A stretch of 64,000 nucleotides of DNA from the NCBI RefSeq assembly GCF_022179305.1, contig NZ_BPQP01000064.1:1-64000 (forward strand), given 5' to 3'. The notes under the pieces were generated by a model. The model ran no database searches. It had not been told where the DNA came from and was given only the letters and a program-made list of their open reading frames with translations. Source of the stretch: Methylobacterium iners. Its GTDB lineage: Bacteria; Pseudomonadota; Alphaproteobacteria; Rhizobiales; Beijerinckiaceae. Of this stretch, positions 37,233-48,960 are shown one piece after another; the first letter of the stretch is position 1, and each line of letters begins with the position of its first letter. Position numbers and translations under genes: made by a program.

Positions 37233-38810
37233 CTAACGCTCACCCTGCCGTGTCTCTCCCACGCCGCCATTGTTCGCGGCGCGCGCCCCCAGCGCCTTCG
37301 CGTAGAGGTGCATACCATCCCTGTGGAAGGCCGCCCGCGAGTCGGCGCGGAAGTAGAACATGTGCCCACCGGGATAGACCGCGAGGTCGAGCCGGTCGCG
37401 TCCGCCGAAGCTCGGCATCTGGTCGATCAGCAGCTTCGAGGCGAAGTAAGGGGTCACGAGATCGGTGAAGCCGTGGGCGACGAGGACGCGCAGGTTGCCG
37501 TCGAGGGCCAGCACGCCGCGCAGGGTGCCGACCACTTCGGGCGCCGAGCGACCGGACCCCCAGCTCCATCCGCGGTTGACGCTGTTGCTGAGGAGCTCGT
37601 AGCGCAGATCCGGCACCCGGTAATTGAGCTTGGTCGCGTAGAGATCGAGCATCGCACTGGTGAGCGGCGCCTGCAGGCCGGTGAGCAGCGGGTCCTCGAA
37701 GCCGGCATAGGGCGCGGTCGGGTCCGGGTCCCAGCCGGTCACGCCGGTGTCATAGGCGCTGGCGACGCGGCCCTCGTCGCGCGAGGCCTCACGCTGGATG
37801 CTGCCATTGGTCAGGCGTCCCGCCTGCCTGCGGACGGTGGCAGGGTCTAGCCCGGTGAGTGCGCTGACCCGATCGCCGAGCCTCGCGACAGCCGCGGAAT
37901 CGGCTGGGCCCTTGAGGAGATCCGTCAGGTAGTGGCCGACGGCGTAGGCCTCGGCCTCGGCGAGGCCCTGGCGCGTCGGAGTCTTGCCCGCCCGTTCCAG
38001 AGCCGCAGCGGCGAAAGAGGGCAGCCGGGTGACGTGGCCCCAGGGCGTGGTGCGCGGCGCCTGGAGCCAAGCGAAATCGAGCACCGGCGAGAGCAGGACG
38101 AGGCCCGAAAGCCCGACACCGACCTCCTCCTGCAGCTTCGACGCGATGAGTGGCCCGCGGAAGCCGCCGTAGCTCTCGCCGACGAAGAACTTCGGCGCGG
38201 CGATGCGGTCGTTCGCCCGCAGGTAGCGCGCGATCGCGGCCGAGAGAACGGAAGCATCGGAATCGACGCTCCAGTAGCGCTTGGCGTCGCCATCCGCCGC
38301 CCGGCTGTAGCCGGTGCCGACGGGGTCGATGAAGACGAGATCGGTGAAGTCGAGCCAGGTACCGTCGTTCGGCACGAGCGCAACAGGGCCCGAGGGACTG
38401 ATGCTGGTGCCCTCCAGCGGCAGCCGCCAGGGGCCGATCGCGCCGATATTGAGATACGCCGAAGCGGCGCCCGGGCCGCCGTTGAGTGCGAAGGTGACGG
38501 GACGCGCGGCGCCGTCCTTCGCCGGCATCGTATAGGCGATGTAGGCAATCTCGGCCTGAGGCTTACCGGCCTCGTCGACGAGGGGAAGGCTGCCCGCCGT
38601 CGCCTTGAAGGCGAGGATGCGGCCGTCCGGCAGAGCCAGGCTGTGTTCGGTGACGGCATCCGCCGGCAGCTTCCGGCCCTCCAGTCCCCGCGCTTCCGCG
38701 GACCTGCGCGCCTCGGGAGAAGCGCCGCCATGCGGCGAAGGCTGCGCCCCGACCGGGGGGGAGGCAACGGCGAACGCCAGCGCCGCGACGACGATCGCGT
38801 AGGGTTTCAT
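37233..38810 (-). CDS. Exported serine carboxypeptidase, S10-like
   Basis: 525 residues with a signal peptide (cut near VGAQP). The S10 signatures are FALNGGPGAASAYLN, DLVFIDPVGTGYSRA, and the nucleophile Ser in FVGESYGGFRGPL. The acid is in VLVAHGFTDLVTPYFAS and the His in YPGGHMFYFRAD. It would trim C-terminal residues of peptides in the periplasm. It follows holC by about 50 nt. Confidence 0.92.
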   Translation of the reverse strand: MKPYAIVVAALAFAVASPPVGAQPSPHGGASPEARRSAEARGLEGRKLPADAVTEHSLALPDGRILAFKATAGSLPLVDEAGKPQAEIAYIAYTMPAKDGAARPVTFALNGGPGAASAYLNIGAIGPWRLPLEGTSISPSGPVALVPNDGTWLDFTDLVFIDPVGTGYSRAADGDAKRYWSVDSDASVLSAAIARYLRANDRIAAPKFFVGESYGGFRGPLIASKLQEEVGVGLSGLVLLSPVLDFAWLQAPRTTPWGHVTRLPSFAAAALERAGKTPTRQGLAEAEAYAVGHYLTDLLKGPADSAAVARLGDRVSALTGLDPATVRRQAGRLTNGSIQREASRDEGRVASAYDTGVTGWDPDPTAPYAGFEDPLLTGLQAPLTSAMLDLYATKLNYRVPDLRYELLSNSVNRGWSWGSGRSAPEVVGTLRGVLALDGNLRVLVAHGFTDLVTPYFASKLLIDQMPSFGGRDRLDLAVYPGGHMFYFRADSRAAFHRDGMHLYAKALGARAANNGGVGETRQGER

Positions 38811-38859
38811 CTCGAATCCTCCCTTCGCGAAACCGGTTCGCGATGATGACGCGGCCCGT

Positions 38860-39312
38860 TCAGGCCTTCTTCTGCCAGCGGCCGGCCTCGTCCTGCTGCC
38901 AATAGGCGACGGCGTGGCCGGCTTCCTTTGCTTCCCGCCATTGCTCGCGAGCCCTCAGCAGCGCGTCCTGATCGGTGCCGTCGAACAGGATGCAGATGCG
39001 GTCGTACTCGGCGGCGTCGGGCGGCAGCGGCGCGCCCTCCACGAGGAAGCGGATCGAGGCGGCGTTCGGATTGTCCTCGCGCAGCGTCAGCACCACGGGC
39101 TGGCTCCCGGCATCGGGGTCGCGGTCGGTGCCGTGGGGCAGAAAACTCTCGTCGGTATAGGTCCAGAGCCCGTCGTCCAGGGCCTGCAGCCGCTCCTCGC
39201 TCGAGGCCTGAATCGCGGCCCGCCAGTCCCGCGCGAGCGACCGCTCCACGAGGGTCGGCAGCACCTTCTCCAGGGGCTGACGCTGCATGTGGTAGAACAG
39301 AATCTCGGTCAC
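38860..39312 (-). CDS. holC: DNA polymerase III chi subunit
   Basis: 150 residues from GTG at 39312. The family begins VTEILFYHMQRQPLEKVLPTLVERSL, and has WTYTDESFLPHGTDRD and YDRICILFDG(TD)QDALLRAREQW later. Chi bridges the clamp loader to SSB. The upstream in-frame region is arginine-rich and belongs to another frame, so GTG is preferred. It sits between the GSP synthase and S10 genes. Confidence 0.9.
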   Translation of the reverse strand: MTEILFYHMQRQPLEKVLPTLVERSLARDWRAAIQASSEERLQALDDGLWTYTDESFLPHGTDRDPDAGSQPVVLTLREDNPNAASIRFLVEGAPLPPDAAEYDRICILFDGTDQDALLRAREQWREAKEAGHAVAYWQQDEAGRWQKKA

Positions 39313-39368
39313 GACCCGGTAGATAGTCGCCGCGGGGCAGGTTTCACCTGCGCCCGATCGCCCGATCC

Positions 39369-40541
39369 TCAGGCATCGGGCTGGATGAAATGGGGGACGA
39401 ACAGGGCGCGGTCCGTGGTGATCGGCCCGGCCGCTTCCCGGATGCAGAGCCCTGCCGGCGCATCGCCGACGATCCACGACCCGACCAGCGGACGCCGTCC
39501 GTCGAAATCCGGCAGCTCGGCCAGGGCCTGCCGGACGTAGCCCTCCGCGCCGTAGGGGCCGTGATCGTGGGCGAGCACGGCGCCGTCGCGCACGATCAGG
39601 ACGTTGGCGCCCTCGCGCGAGTAGATGGGCTTCTTCACGAACGAGCGCCCGAGCTGCGCCTTCTTCGGATCGCTCTCGAAATAGGCCGGCAGCAGGTTCG
39701 GGTGCCCGGGCTCCATGTCGTAGAGGTGGGGGAGCAGTCCCTTGTTCGAGAGAAGCGCCTTCCAGGGCGGCTCGAGGAAACGGGTCGCGGTGCGGCCGAT
39801 CGCGGTGCCGAAGGCATCGGCGAAGGCCCATTCCCAAGGGTAGAGCTTGAACAGGGTGTGGATCGGCTCTCGCGCACGGTCGACAAAGCCGCCCTCGGCA
39901 TCGAGGCCGATATCGCCGATGTCGAGGAAGCGGGCGGCCAGCCCCGCCTGCTCCGCGCAATCCTGGAGGTAGGCGACTGTGCCGTGGTCCTCCGGTGCTT
40001 CCGAGAAGGCCGTCAGCGCGAGCGCCCTCTCACCCGGCAGCCCGCGGAGGCGCTCGATCAGGCGCTCGTGCACGGAGTTGAACTGGTCAGACCCGGCCGG
40101 CAGCCTTCCGGAAGCCAGCAGCTCCTCGAACCACAGCCATTGGAAGACGCCGGTCTCGTAGAGAGCGGTCGGCGTATCGGCATTGTATTCCAGGAGCTTG
40201 GCCAGACCCGCTCCGGCGCCGCCATAGGCGAAGTCCAGCCGTCCGTAGAGCGAGGAATCGCGCCGTCGCCAGCTCGCGCGTACCGCGTCCCAGACGGTCT
40301 CCGGGATCTGGAGCGAGGTCAGGATAGTCTCGTCCTCGACGGCCTTCTCGGCGAAGGCGAGGCAGAGCGCGTGGATCTCCGCACTCGGCCCCTCGATGTC
40401 CTCCTCGATCTCGGCGAGGCTGAAGGCATAGGCATGGCTCTCGTCCCAATAGGGCGCGCCGTCGAGGGTATGGAAGGTGAAGCCGTTGGCCTCAGCCGTG
40501 GCGCGCCAATCCGGGCGCTCGCCGATCGCGATCCGGCGCAT
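39369..40541 (-). CDS. Glutathionylspermidine synthase-like ATP-grasp protein
   Basis: 390 residues of the GSP_synth (YgiC/YjfC) family. Recognisable parts are FAYGGAGAGLAKLLEYNADTPTAL, LYPWEWAFAD, LPAYFESDPKK, and KKPIYSREGANVLI with the ATP-binding glycine/lysine. The enzyme class joins a peptide or glutathione carboxylate to a polyamine amine using ATP. It is downstream of DUF350 and DUF1190 genes, the standard partners, but a 400-nt repeat-rich gap separates it from them. The substrate is unknown. Confidence 0.93.
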   Translation of the reverse strand: MRRIAIGERPDWRATAEANGFTFHTLDGAPYWDESHAYAFSLAEIEEDIEGPSAEIHALCLAFAEKAVEDETILTSLQIPETVWDAVRASWRRRDSSLYGRLDFAYGGAGAGLAKLLEYNADTPTALYETGVFQWLWFEELLASGRLPAGSDQFNSVHERLIERLRGLPGERALALTAFSEAPEDHGTVAYLQDCAEQAGLAARFLDIGDIGLDAEGGFVDRAREPIHTLFKLYPWEWAFADAFGTAIGRTATRFLEPPWKALLSNKGLLPHLYDMEPGHPNLLPAYFESDPKKAQLGRSFVKKPIYSREGANVLIVRDGAVLAHDHGPYGAEGYVRQALAELPDFDGRRPLVGSWIVGDAPAGLCIREAAGPITTDRALFVPHFIQPDA

Positions 40542-40571
40542 CAGGCGGCTCGGAGAGGGTGGGAGGCGTTC

Positions 40572-40862
40572 ACCCTCTCCTGAAAGGAGAGGGTTGGGGT
40601 GAGGTGTGAGACCTCTCCGGACGGCTCACCCCACCGCCACCCTCCCCCGGACGCCTGGAGCGAAGCGGAAGGTGATCCGGGACCCAGCGCACGAACTCGC
40701 CGCGTCAGCGGCTCCCTACGGACGGCGTCGAGGTTCGAACGCTTCGCGGCTTCTCGCGCTGGGCCCCGGATCGGGTTCCGCTGCGCTCCACCCGTTCGGG
40801 GAAGGGTGCCTTCTTCGGAAAGGTCCCACACCTCACCCTGCCCCTCTCCTTGTAGGAGAGGG
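40572..40862. repeat. Long nested palindromic element in the GSP operon
   Basis: About 290 nt. Outer inverted arms of about 47 bp begin at 40572 (ccctctcc...ggagagggttgg and gaggtgtgagacctctccg) and end at 40862 with the mirror (cggaaaggtcccacacctc, cctctccttgtaggagaggg). Inside, a second palindrome near 40673 and 40760 (gatccgggacccagcgc / gcgctgggccccggatc) looks like one element inside another. The whole gap 40542-40940 holds no gene. Confidence 0.75.
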
Positions 40863-40940
40863 AACCCGCGCGGGAACGAATGCGAGCTTGCAGCGCTCGA
40901 AGCTTGGACGTTGCCCCCCACCATCGTCTTACCGAGCCTT

Positions 40941-41555
40941 CTAGCTGCCGTGCGAGAAGAACGACCGCCCGGTGTTGCCGAAGCCGCCGAAGGCGACCGG
41001 CCGGACGGCGGCCGAGGACACCCGGGCGCTGGATGAGCTGCCGCCGCCCGCCGTGGTGATGCGGCTTCCCGAGCTCGTGCAGTAGCCGCCGCTCGTCGTG
41101 CCGGAATGGGCCTGGACCGCCTTGTTCGGCGCGTGATCATAGACGGGCTGGGGTGTCAGGCCCTGCGCCGCCGACCGCCCGATGAGGTAGCCGGCCATGA
41201 CCGGGACGTGGCGCCCCCGCGCGGTGGAACTGACGGTCTCCCCGCTCAGGCAGTGGCCCAACCCGTGATGCGCCTCGCAATCGCTTCGGGTGGAGTAGCG
41301 CGGAGCGGCCTCCGGATAGGCACGCCGCGCGATCTCGTACTCGCTCCGGCACTCGCTCTCCGGCCTGATGCGACCGGCGATGCAGGCTTCGGGATTCGGA
41401 TAGACGAGGACGTCCTCCTCGCGCTGCGAGGGGTCGACGGCGCCGAGGGACACGGCCGCCGCGCCGGCCGTCGCCAGCAGCACCAGCGACACGGTCTGCG
41501 AGCGCTTGGTCTTCGGCGAGGCCGGACCCTCAGACGCAGCGGTCCCTGACGACAT
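40941..41555 (-). CDS. DUF1190 (YgiB-like) protein
   Basis: 204 residues. The N-terminus has a hydrophobic segment (TVSLVLLATAGAAAVSLGAV), and the central region has several Cys residues (CIAGRIRPESECRSEYEIAR, SDCEAHHGLGHCLSG), as in YgiB. The C-terminus is Ser/Gly-rich with FGGFGNTGRSFF. It sits between DUF350 and the GSP synthase gene. The start at 41555 (MSSGTAASEG) is an estimate; an ATG at 41603 is also possible. Function is unknown. Confidence 0.86.
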   Translation of the reverse strand: MSSGTAASEGPASPKTKRSQTVSLVLLATAGAAAVSLGAVDPSQREEDVLVYPNPEACIAGRIRPESECRSEYEIARRAYPEAAPRYSTRSDCEAHHGLGHCLSGETVSSTARGRHVPVMAGYLIGRSAAQGLTPQPVYDHAPNKAVQAHSGTTSGGYCTSSGSRITTAGGGSSSSARVSSAAVRPVAFGGFGNTGRSFFSHGS

Positions 41556-41631
41556 CGTTCCGCCCCCAATGACGCGAGCCGATCCAAGAAGAAGATGCCG
41601 CACGCGGCGGCGCGGGATAGTGGCCCGCCCG

Positions 41632-42030
41632 TCAGTAGGTCATGGAGGCGGCATCCACCACGCCGCCGGCCAGCGAGGCCGCCGCGAGCAGCGTCGCCGC
41701 GGCCATCTCGCCCCGCTCGATCCGGCTCGAGAGGTCCGGCAGCGCCAGCCTCACGAGCCAGTAGATCAGGATCTGCACGACGAGCGCGACGAGACCCCAG
41801 ATGATGCAGTCGAGGATCGTCTGCGCGTTGAAGATCGCGACCGAGAGCGGCAGCGTGTAGGCGAAGAGGCTCGCGCCGAGCGCTAGGGCGGCGGCCGTAT
41901 TGTTCTCGCGGACCAGGGCGATCTCGCGGTGGGCCGTCGCCGTCAGGTAGACGAGGAGGTAGAGGGCGACGAGGCCGAGCGCGACGGCGAAATAGGCGAG
42001 GAATCCCGGAAGTCCTGAGATTGAGACCAT
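41632..42030 (-). CDS. DUF350 (YjfL-like) membrane protein
   Basis: 132 residues with about four hydrophobic helices. The conserved core ALALGASLFAYTLPLSVAIF and TILDCIIWGLVALVVQILIYW is DUF350. It begins the minus-strand operon with DUF1190 and the GSP synthase, and lies 14 nt after the pyrG stop. Function is unknown; family context suggests a role in polyamine/peptide conjugate handling at the membrane. Confidence 0.9.
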   Translation of the reverse strand: MVSISGLPGFLAYFAVALGLVALYLLVYLTATAHREIALVRENNTAAALALGASLFAYTLPLSVAIFNAQTILDCIIWGLVALVVQILIYWLVRLALPDLSSRIERGEMAAATLLAAASLAGGVVDAASMTY

Positions 42031-42044
42031 CGCCGGGAGCCCCC

Positions 42045-44244
<2,200 letters not shown>

Positions 44245-44360
44245 CGAGTATCCGCGAGCGCCTCTGGGCGCCGAAAGGAGATAGGGCCGCGCCTCCATGA
44301 GGCCGGCCGCATAACCCCCGGGCTGTTACACGAGTTGGGTCCGGACGCCAACCTTCCGAG

Positions 44361-45125
44361 CTATCGGGCGTAAGCCTGAGCGATCCCCAGGAAGTCCTCC
44401 GCCACGAGGCTCGCGCCGCCGACGAGGGCGCCGTCGACGTTCTCGACGGACATGAGCTCCCGGGCGTTCCCCGGCTTGACGGAGCCGCCGTAGAGAATGC
44501 GTACGCGGGCTGCCTCGGGACCGATCAGGGAGGTCAGCATCTCGCGTAAGGAGGCGTGGACCTCCGCGATGTCGGCCGGGGTCGGGGTGAGGCCGGTGCC
44601 GATCGCCCAGACCGGCTCGTAGGCGATGACGGTGTCGGTGGCGGTGGCGCCCTTCGGCACGCCGATGGCGAGCTGCGCCCGCACGATGTCGAGGGTGCGG
44701 CCCTCCTCGCGCTCTTCCTGAGTCTCGCCGACGCAGATGATGCCGCAGAGGCCCGCCCGGCGGGCGGCGAGCGCCTTGGCGTGGACGCCGTCGTCGGTCT
44801 CGTGGTGGTACGCCCGACGCTCGGAATGGCCGACGATGACGTAGCGCGCGCCGAGATCGGACAGCATCTCGGCCGAGATCGAGCCCGTGAAGGCGCCGCT
44901 CGCCTTGGCGTGGAGGTTCTGGCCGCCGATGGCGATAGGCGAGCCGTAGGCGGCCGCGACGCAGGAGGCGATGAGCGTGGAGGGCGGGCAGATCAGGACG
45001 TCGATCCGGTCGGTGAGGTCCGGCGTCAGCCTGGCGCGCACGCTCTCGACCACGGAAACGGACTTGCGAAGGCCGTTCATCTTCCAGTTGCCGGCAACCA
45101 GCGGCCGCCGTCCGTGTCCCGTCAT
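44361..45125 (-). CDS. tpiA: Triosephosphate isomerase
   Basis: 254 residues. [11 protein letters not shown] carries the active-site Asn/Lys, [12 protein letters not shown] the His, [18 protein letters not shown] the catalytic Glu, and [10 protein letters not shown] the phosphate loop. It converts DHAP and G3P. The ATG at 45125 ([10 protein letters not shown]) gives the normal family length. It is divergent from ppiD. Confidence 0.98.
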   Translation of the reverse strand: MTGHGRRPLVAGNWKMNGLRKSVSVVESVRARLTPDLTDRIDVLICPPSTLIASCVAAAYGSPIAIGGQNLHAKASGAFTGSISAEMLSDLGARYVIVGHSERRAYHHETDDGVHAKALAARRAGLCGIICVGETQEEREEGRTLDIVRAQLAIGVPKGATATDTVIAYEPVWAIGTGLTPTPADIAEVHASLREMLTSLIGPEAARVRILYGGSVKPGNARELMSVENVDGALVGGASLVAEDFLGIAQAYAR

Positions 45126-45313
45126 CGATGTCCCTCGCAAGCCGTCGTCCCGCGGGGCCGGCCGTAACAGAGGGGGCTTGGCCGTGCAAACCCGCCGCCG
45201 CGGCCGCGCCGGCCTTTGCGCGGAGGAGCGGATGGGCTATCGCGAAAACCCGTCCCGCCAGGCGCGAGACCGGGCCCTGCCAGGCACACGACCAAAGAGC
45301 ACCCGAGCCTTCG

Positions 45314-47215
45314 ATGCTGCAGAACATGCGCAACGCCAGCCAGCATTGGCTGGGCAAGATCGTCCTCTCGATCGTCTTCACCTTCCTGATCGCCGGCGTC
45401 GCGATCTTCGGCGTCGAGGATTTCTTCCGGGGCGGGTCGAGCACGTCGGTCGCCACCGTCGGCAAGACGCCGATCACGGCGGACGCCGTGCGCACGGCCT
45501 ACCAGAACCAGCTGCAGCGCTATCAGAGCCAGACCCGCCGCACCCTGACGCCGGACCAGGCCCGCGCGCTCGGCATCGATCGGCAGGTGCTGTCGCAACT
45601 GATCAGCGAGGCCTCCCTCGACCAGCAGACCCGCGACCTCGGGTTAATGATCCCCGACAGCGCGGTGCTTCGCGCTATCCGCGAGGAGCCGAGCTTCAAG
45701 GGTACGGACGGCAATTTCGATCAGTCCCTGTTCTTCCAGACGCTGCAGCGGGCCGGCATCCCCGAAGCGACCTTCGTGCGCGAGCAGCGTGCGGTGGCCG
45801 CGCGCCTCCAGCTCGCCGAGGCGGTGGCCGCCGACCTTCACGTTCCGGCCGCCCTGCGCGAGGCCGTGCATCGCTACACCACCGAGCGGCGGTCGATCTC
45901 CCTCGCGATGCTGCCGCCTTCGCTCGCCGGCGACATCCCGGCACCGAGCGAGGAAGAGCTGAAGGCCTATTACGAGGAGAACAAGTCCGGCTTCCGCGCC
46001 CCGGAATTCCGCTCGGTCAACCTCCTCGTGCTCGATCCGCAGACGCTGGCCAAGCCCGAGGCCGTGAGCGAGGAGGACGTGCGCAAGCGCTACGAGGGCG
46101 ACCGCTCGCGCTACGGCTCGCCCGAGCGCCGCAACATCCAGCAGATCGTGTTCCCTGACGAAGCCTCGGCGGAGGCCGCCCGCAAACAGGTCGAATCCGG
46201 CGAGAAGCCGTTCGAGGCCGTGGCGGCCGAGCGCGGCAACGACCCCAAGAACCTGTCGCTCGGCATACTCTCGAAGGCCGAGCTGTTCGACCCCGCGGTG
46301 GCGGAGGCCGCCTTCGCACTCCAGCCGAACACCGTGAGCGCCCCCGTGAAGGGCCGCTTCGGCACCGTGCTCCTGCGCGTCACGGCCATCGAGCCGGAGA
46401 GCCTGAAGCCGCTCGCCGAGGTCGAGGGCGAGATCCGCAAGTCCATCGCCCTCGAGCGCGCCAATGCCGATCTCGACAAGACCCACGACGCCATCGAGGA
46501 CCAGCGCGCCGCCACCAAGCCGCTGGCCGACATCGCCAAGGAGCGCGGCCTGCCGCTCGCGACCATTCCGGCTATCAGCGCCCAGGGCACCGATCCCGGG
46601 GGCAAGACCGTGGAAGGCCTTCCCGACCGCGAGACCACGCTCTCGGCCCTTTTCCGGTCGGAAGTCGGCAGCGACAGCGAGGCGCTTCGGACGAAGTCGG
46701 GCGGCTACGTCTGGTACGACCTCACGGACATCAAGCGTGCCTACGACAAGCCTCTTGACGAGGTGCGCGATTCCGTTGAGGCCGGCTGGCGCAGAGCCGA
46801 GGTGGCCCGCCGCCTGAGCGCCAAGGCCAAGGAAATGGTCGGGCGTCTCGACAAGGGGGAGCCCGTCGAGACGGTTGCGAACGAAGCCGGCTTGAACGTC
46901 CAGGAGATCGGCGATCTTGCGCGCAACCAGCCGCAGGACGGCCTGTCGGCCGATATCGTCAACCGCGTCTTCGCCACGGCGGTGGGTACCGCGGCCTCGG
47001 CCGAAGCCGGCGAGTCCCGCGCCCTGTTCAAGGTGAACACGGCCACGATGCCGGCCTTCGTTACGGCTTCGCCCGCGGACGACGCCATCGGCAAGCGCTT
47101 CGCGACGGTGCTCGCCGACGACGTGCTCGGCGAGTACATCGCCGAGGTCCAGAAGAACGTCGGCATCACCGTCAACCAGGCGGCGTTCCGGCGCACCATC
47201 GGCGGCGAGTTCTGA
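45314..47215 (+). CDS. PpiD-like membrane-anchored peptidyl-prolyl isomerase/chaperone
   Basis: 633 residues. A transmembrane helix at about 15-35 (IVLSIVFTFLIAGVAIFGV) follows a short cytosolic start. A SurA-type N domain is next, then a parvulin-like region around 265-370 (NIQQIVFPDEASAEAARKQV, GILSKAELFDPAV, GRFGTVLLRV). PpiD acts beside the SecYEG exit in the periplasm. Start ATG at 45314. trpE begins 7 nt after its stop and is probably cotranscribed. Confidence 0.93.
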   Translation: MLQNMRNASQHWLGKIVLSIVFTFLIAGVAIFGVEDFFRGGSSTSVATVGKTPITADAVRTAYQNQLQRYQSQTRRTLTPDQARALGIDRQVLSQLISEASLDQQTRDLGLMIPDSAVLRAIREEPSFKGTDGNFDQSLFFQTLQRAGIPEATFVREQRAVAARLQLAEAVAADLHVPAALREAVHRYTTERRSISLAMLPPSLAGDIPAPSEEELKAYYEENKSGFRAPEFRSVNLLVLDPQTLAKPEAVSEEDVRKRYEGDRSRYGSPERRNIQQIVFPDEASAEAARKQVESGEKPFEAVAAERGNDPKNLSLGILSKAELFDPAVAEAAFALQPNTVSAPVKGRFGTVLLRVTAIEPESLKPLAEVEGEIRKSIALERANADLDKTHDAIEDQRAATKPLADIAKERGLPLATIPAISAQGTDPGGKTVEGLPDRETTLSALFRSEVGSDSEALRTKSGGYVWYDLTDIKRAYDKPLDEVRDSVEAGWRRAEVARRLSAKAKEMVGRLDKGEPVETVANEAGLNVQEIGDLARNQPQDGLSADIVNRVFATAVGTAASAEAGESRALFKVNTATMPAFVTASPADDAIGKRFATVLADDVLGEYIAEVQKNVGITVNQAAFRRTIGGEF

Positions 47216-47222
47216 CGCCGTC

Positions 47223-48740
47223 ATGGCCGGCGCCCCCGATTACGACGCGTTCGCACGCAGCTACGAGGCAGGGCGCCCTGGTCTCCTCAACCTGACGCTC
47301 GTCGCGGATCTCGAGACGCCCGTCGCGGCTTTCATGAAGCTTAGGGCAGTGCATCCGGGCTCGGCCTTCCTGCTCGAATCCGTCGAGGGTGGTGCGGTGC
47401 GCGGCCGCTACTCGATGATCGGTCTCGACCCGGATCTCGTCTGGCGCTGTCGGGATGGACGGGCGGAGATCGCGCGCGGCGACACGGCTCGGTTCTCCCC
47501 CGAGGATGCTGCGCCGCTTCAAAGCCTGCGCGCCCTGATCGCGGAGAGCGCGATCGGTGACGATGAATCCGGCGATCTGCCGCCGATGGCGGCGGGCCTG
47601 TTCGGCTATCTCGGCTACGACATGGTCCGGGCCATGGAGAGCCTGTCGGCGCCCAATCCCGACCCCCTCGGCGTGCCGGACGCGATTCTGGTGCGTCCCC
47701 GCGTGATGGTGGTGTTCGACGCGGTGCGCGATCTCATTACTGTCGTGGCTCCCGTCCGACCCTCACCGGGCGTGAGCGCGCGCGCGGCCTACGAGGCCGT
47801 GCTCGCCCGCCTCGACCGGGTGGCCGAGGTGCTGGAGGGCCCGTTACCGATCGAGGCGCGCCTCGACCCGCAGGCGATCGCCCAGCCCGAGCCCGTCTCG
47901 AACACCGCGCCGGAAGACTTCGCGGCGATGGTGGCGCGGGCCAAGGAGTACATCGTCGCGGGCGACATCTTCCAGGTCGTGCTCTCGCAGCGCTTCGAGG
48001 CACCCTTCACGCTGCCCGCCTTTGCCCTCTACCGTTCACTGCGCCGGACCAACCCGGCGCCCTTCCTATGCTACCTCGACTTCGAGGATTTTCAGATCGT
48101 CTGCTCCTCGCCCGAGATCCTCGTGCGGGTGCGAGACGGCCGCGTGACGATCCGGCCGATCGCCGGGACGCGCCGCCGCGGCGCCACGCCGGCCGAGGAC
48201 AGGGCGCTCGCGGAAGAACTTCTCGCCGATCCCAAGGAGCGCTCCGAGCACCTGATGCTGCTCGACCTCGGCCGCAACGATGTCGGGCGCGTCGCGCGGA
48301 TCGGCAGCGTGACCGTGACTGGCTCGTTCTTCCTCGAATATTACAGCCACGTCATGCACATCGTCTCGAACGTTGAAGGCGAGCTCGACCCGGCTCACGA
48401 CGCGCTCGGCGCACTCGCTGCGGGCTTTCCCGCCGGCACGGTCTCGGGCGCGCCCAAGGTCCGGGCCATGCAGATCATCGATGAATTGGAGCGCGAGAAG
48501 CGCGGGCCCTATGGCGGCTGCATCGGCTATTTCGGGGCGCGGGGCGAGATGGACACCTGCATCGTCCTGCGCACCGCGATCGTGAAGGACGGGCGCATGC
48601 ACGTGCAGGCCGGCGCCGGCATCGTCTACGATTCCGACCCGGCCTCCGAGCAGCAGGAATGCGTGAACAAGGCTCGCGCGCAGTTCCGGGCGGCCGAGGA
48701 CGCAGTGACCTTTGCAAGCCGGGCACGACGTGGGCAATAG
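47223..48740 (+). CDS. trpE: Anthranilate synthase component I
   Basis: 505 residues. The chorismate-binding half has FQVVLSQRFEAPF, ICSSPEILV-type (IVCSSPEILVRVRDG), IRPIAGTRRRG, LMLLDLGRNDVGRVA, HIVSNVEGEL and the GTVSGAPKVRAMQIIDELE signature. The N-terminal half holds the Trp-sensing LLESVEGG and RYSMIGLDPD. It makes anthranilate from chorismate with TrpG, which is outside the window. No attenuator was identified. Confidence 0.98.
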   Translation: MAGAPDYDAFARSYEAGRPGLLNLTLVADLETPVAAFMKLRAVHPGSAFLLESVEGGAVRGRYSMIGLDPDLVWRCRDGRAEIARGDTARFSPEDAAPLQSLRALIAESAIGDDESGDLPPMAAGLFGYLGYDMVRAMESLSAPNPDPLGVPDAILVRPRVMVVFDAVRDLITVVAPVRPSPGVSARAAYEAVLARLDRVAEVLEGPLPIEARLDPQAIAQPEPVSNTAPEDFAAMVARAKEYIVAGDIFQVVLSQRFEAPFTLPAFALYRSLRRTNPAPFLCYLDFEDFQIVCSSPEILVRVRDGRVTIRPIAGTRRRGATPAEDRALAEELLADPKERSEHLMLLDLGRNDVGRVARIGSVTVTGSFFLEYYSHVMHIVSNVEGELDPAHDALGALAAGFPAGTVSGAPKVRAMQIIDELEREKRGPYGGCIGYFGARGEMDTCIVLRTAIVKDGRMHVQAGAGIVYDSDPASEQQECVNKARAQFRAAEDAVTFASRARRGQ

Positions 48741-48804
48741 TGCCGGTGGCTGGTAACGGCCGATGCGATCGGACCGGTCAAGCTGGGGACGGACAATCCA
48801 CCTT

Positions 48805-48917
48805 TGTCATTCCGGAGCCGCGGAGCGGAGTCCGGAACCCAGAACCACAGGTCGAGATCCATTCTGCACTGTCAGCGGCTCTGGGTGCCGGGCTCGCCTG
48901 CGCGCCCCAGGATGACA
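48805..48917. repeat. 113-bp palindromic/MITE-like element downstream of trpE
   Basis: It starts tgtcattccgg and ends ccaggatgaca, with about 41-bp imperfect terminal inverted repeats that include gagtccggaacccagaacc and ggctctgggtgccgggctc. It is noncoding, lies between trpE and a small membrane-protein gene, and resembles the TGTCAT-ended palindromic repeats found in Hyphomicrobiales. Confidence 0.75.
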
Positions 48918-48960
48918 ACACGGGTTTGCCGACCAGAGTCGTCGACCGCGGCTGACATGG

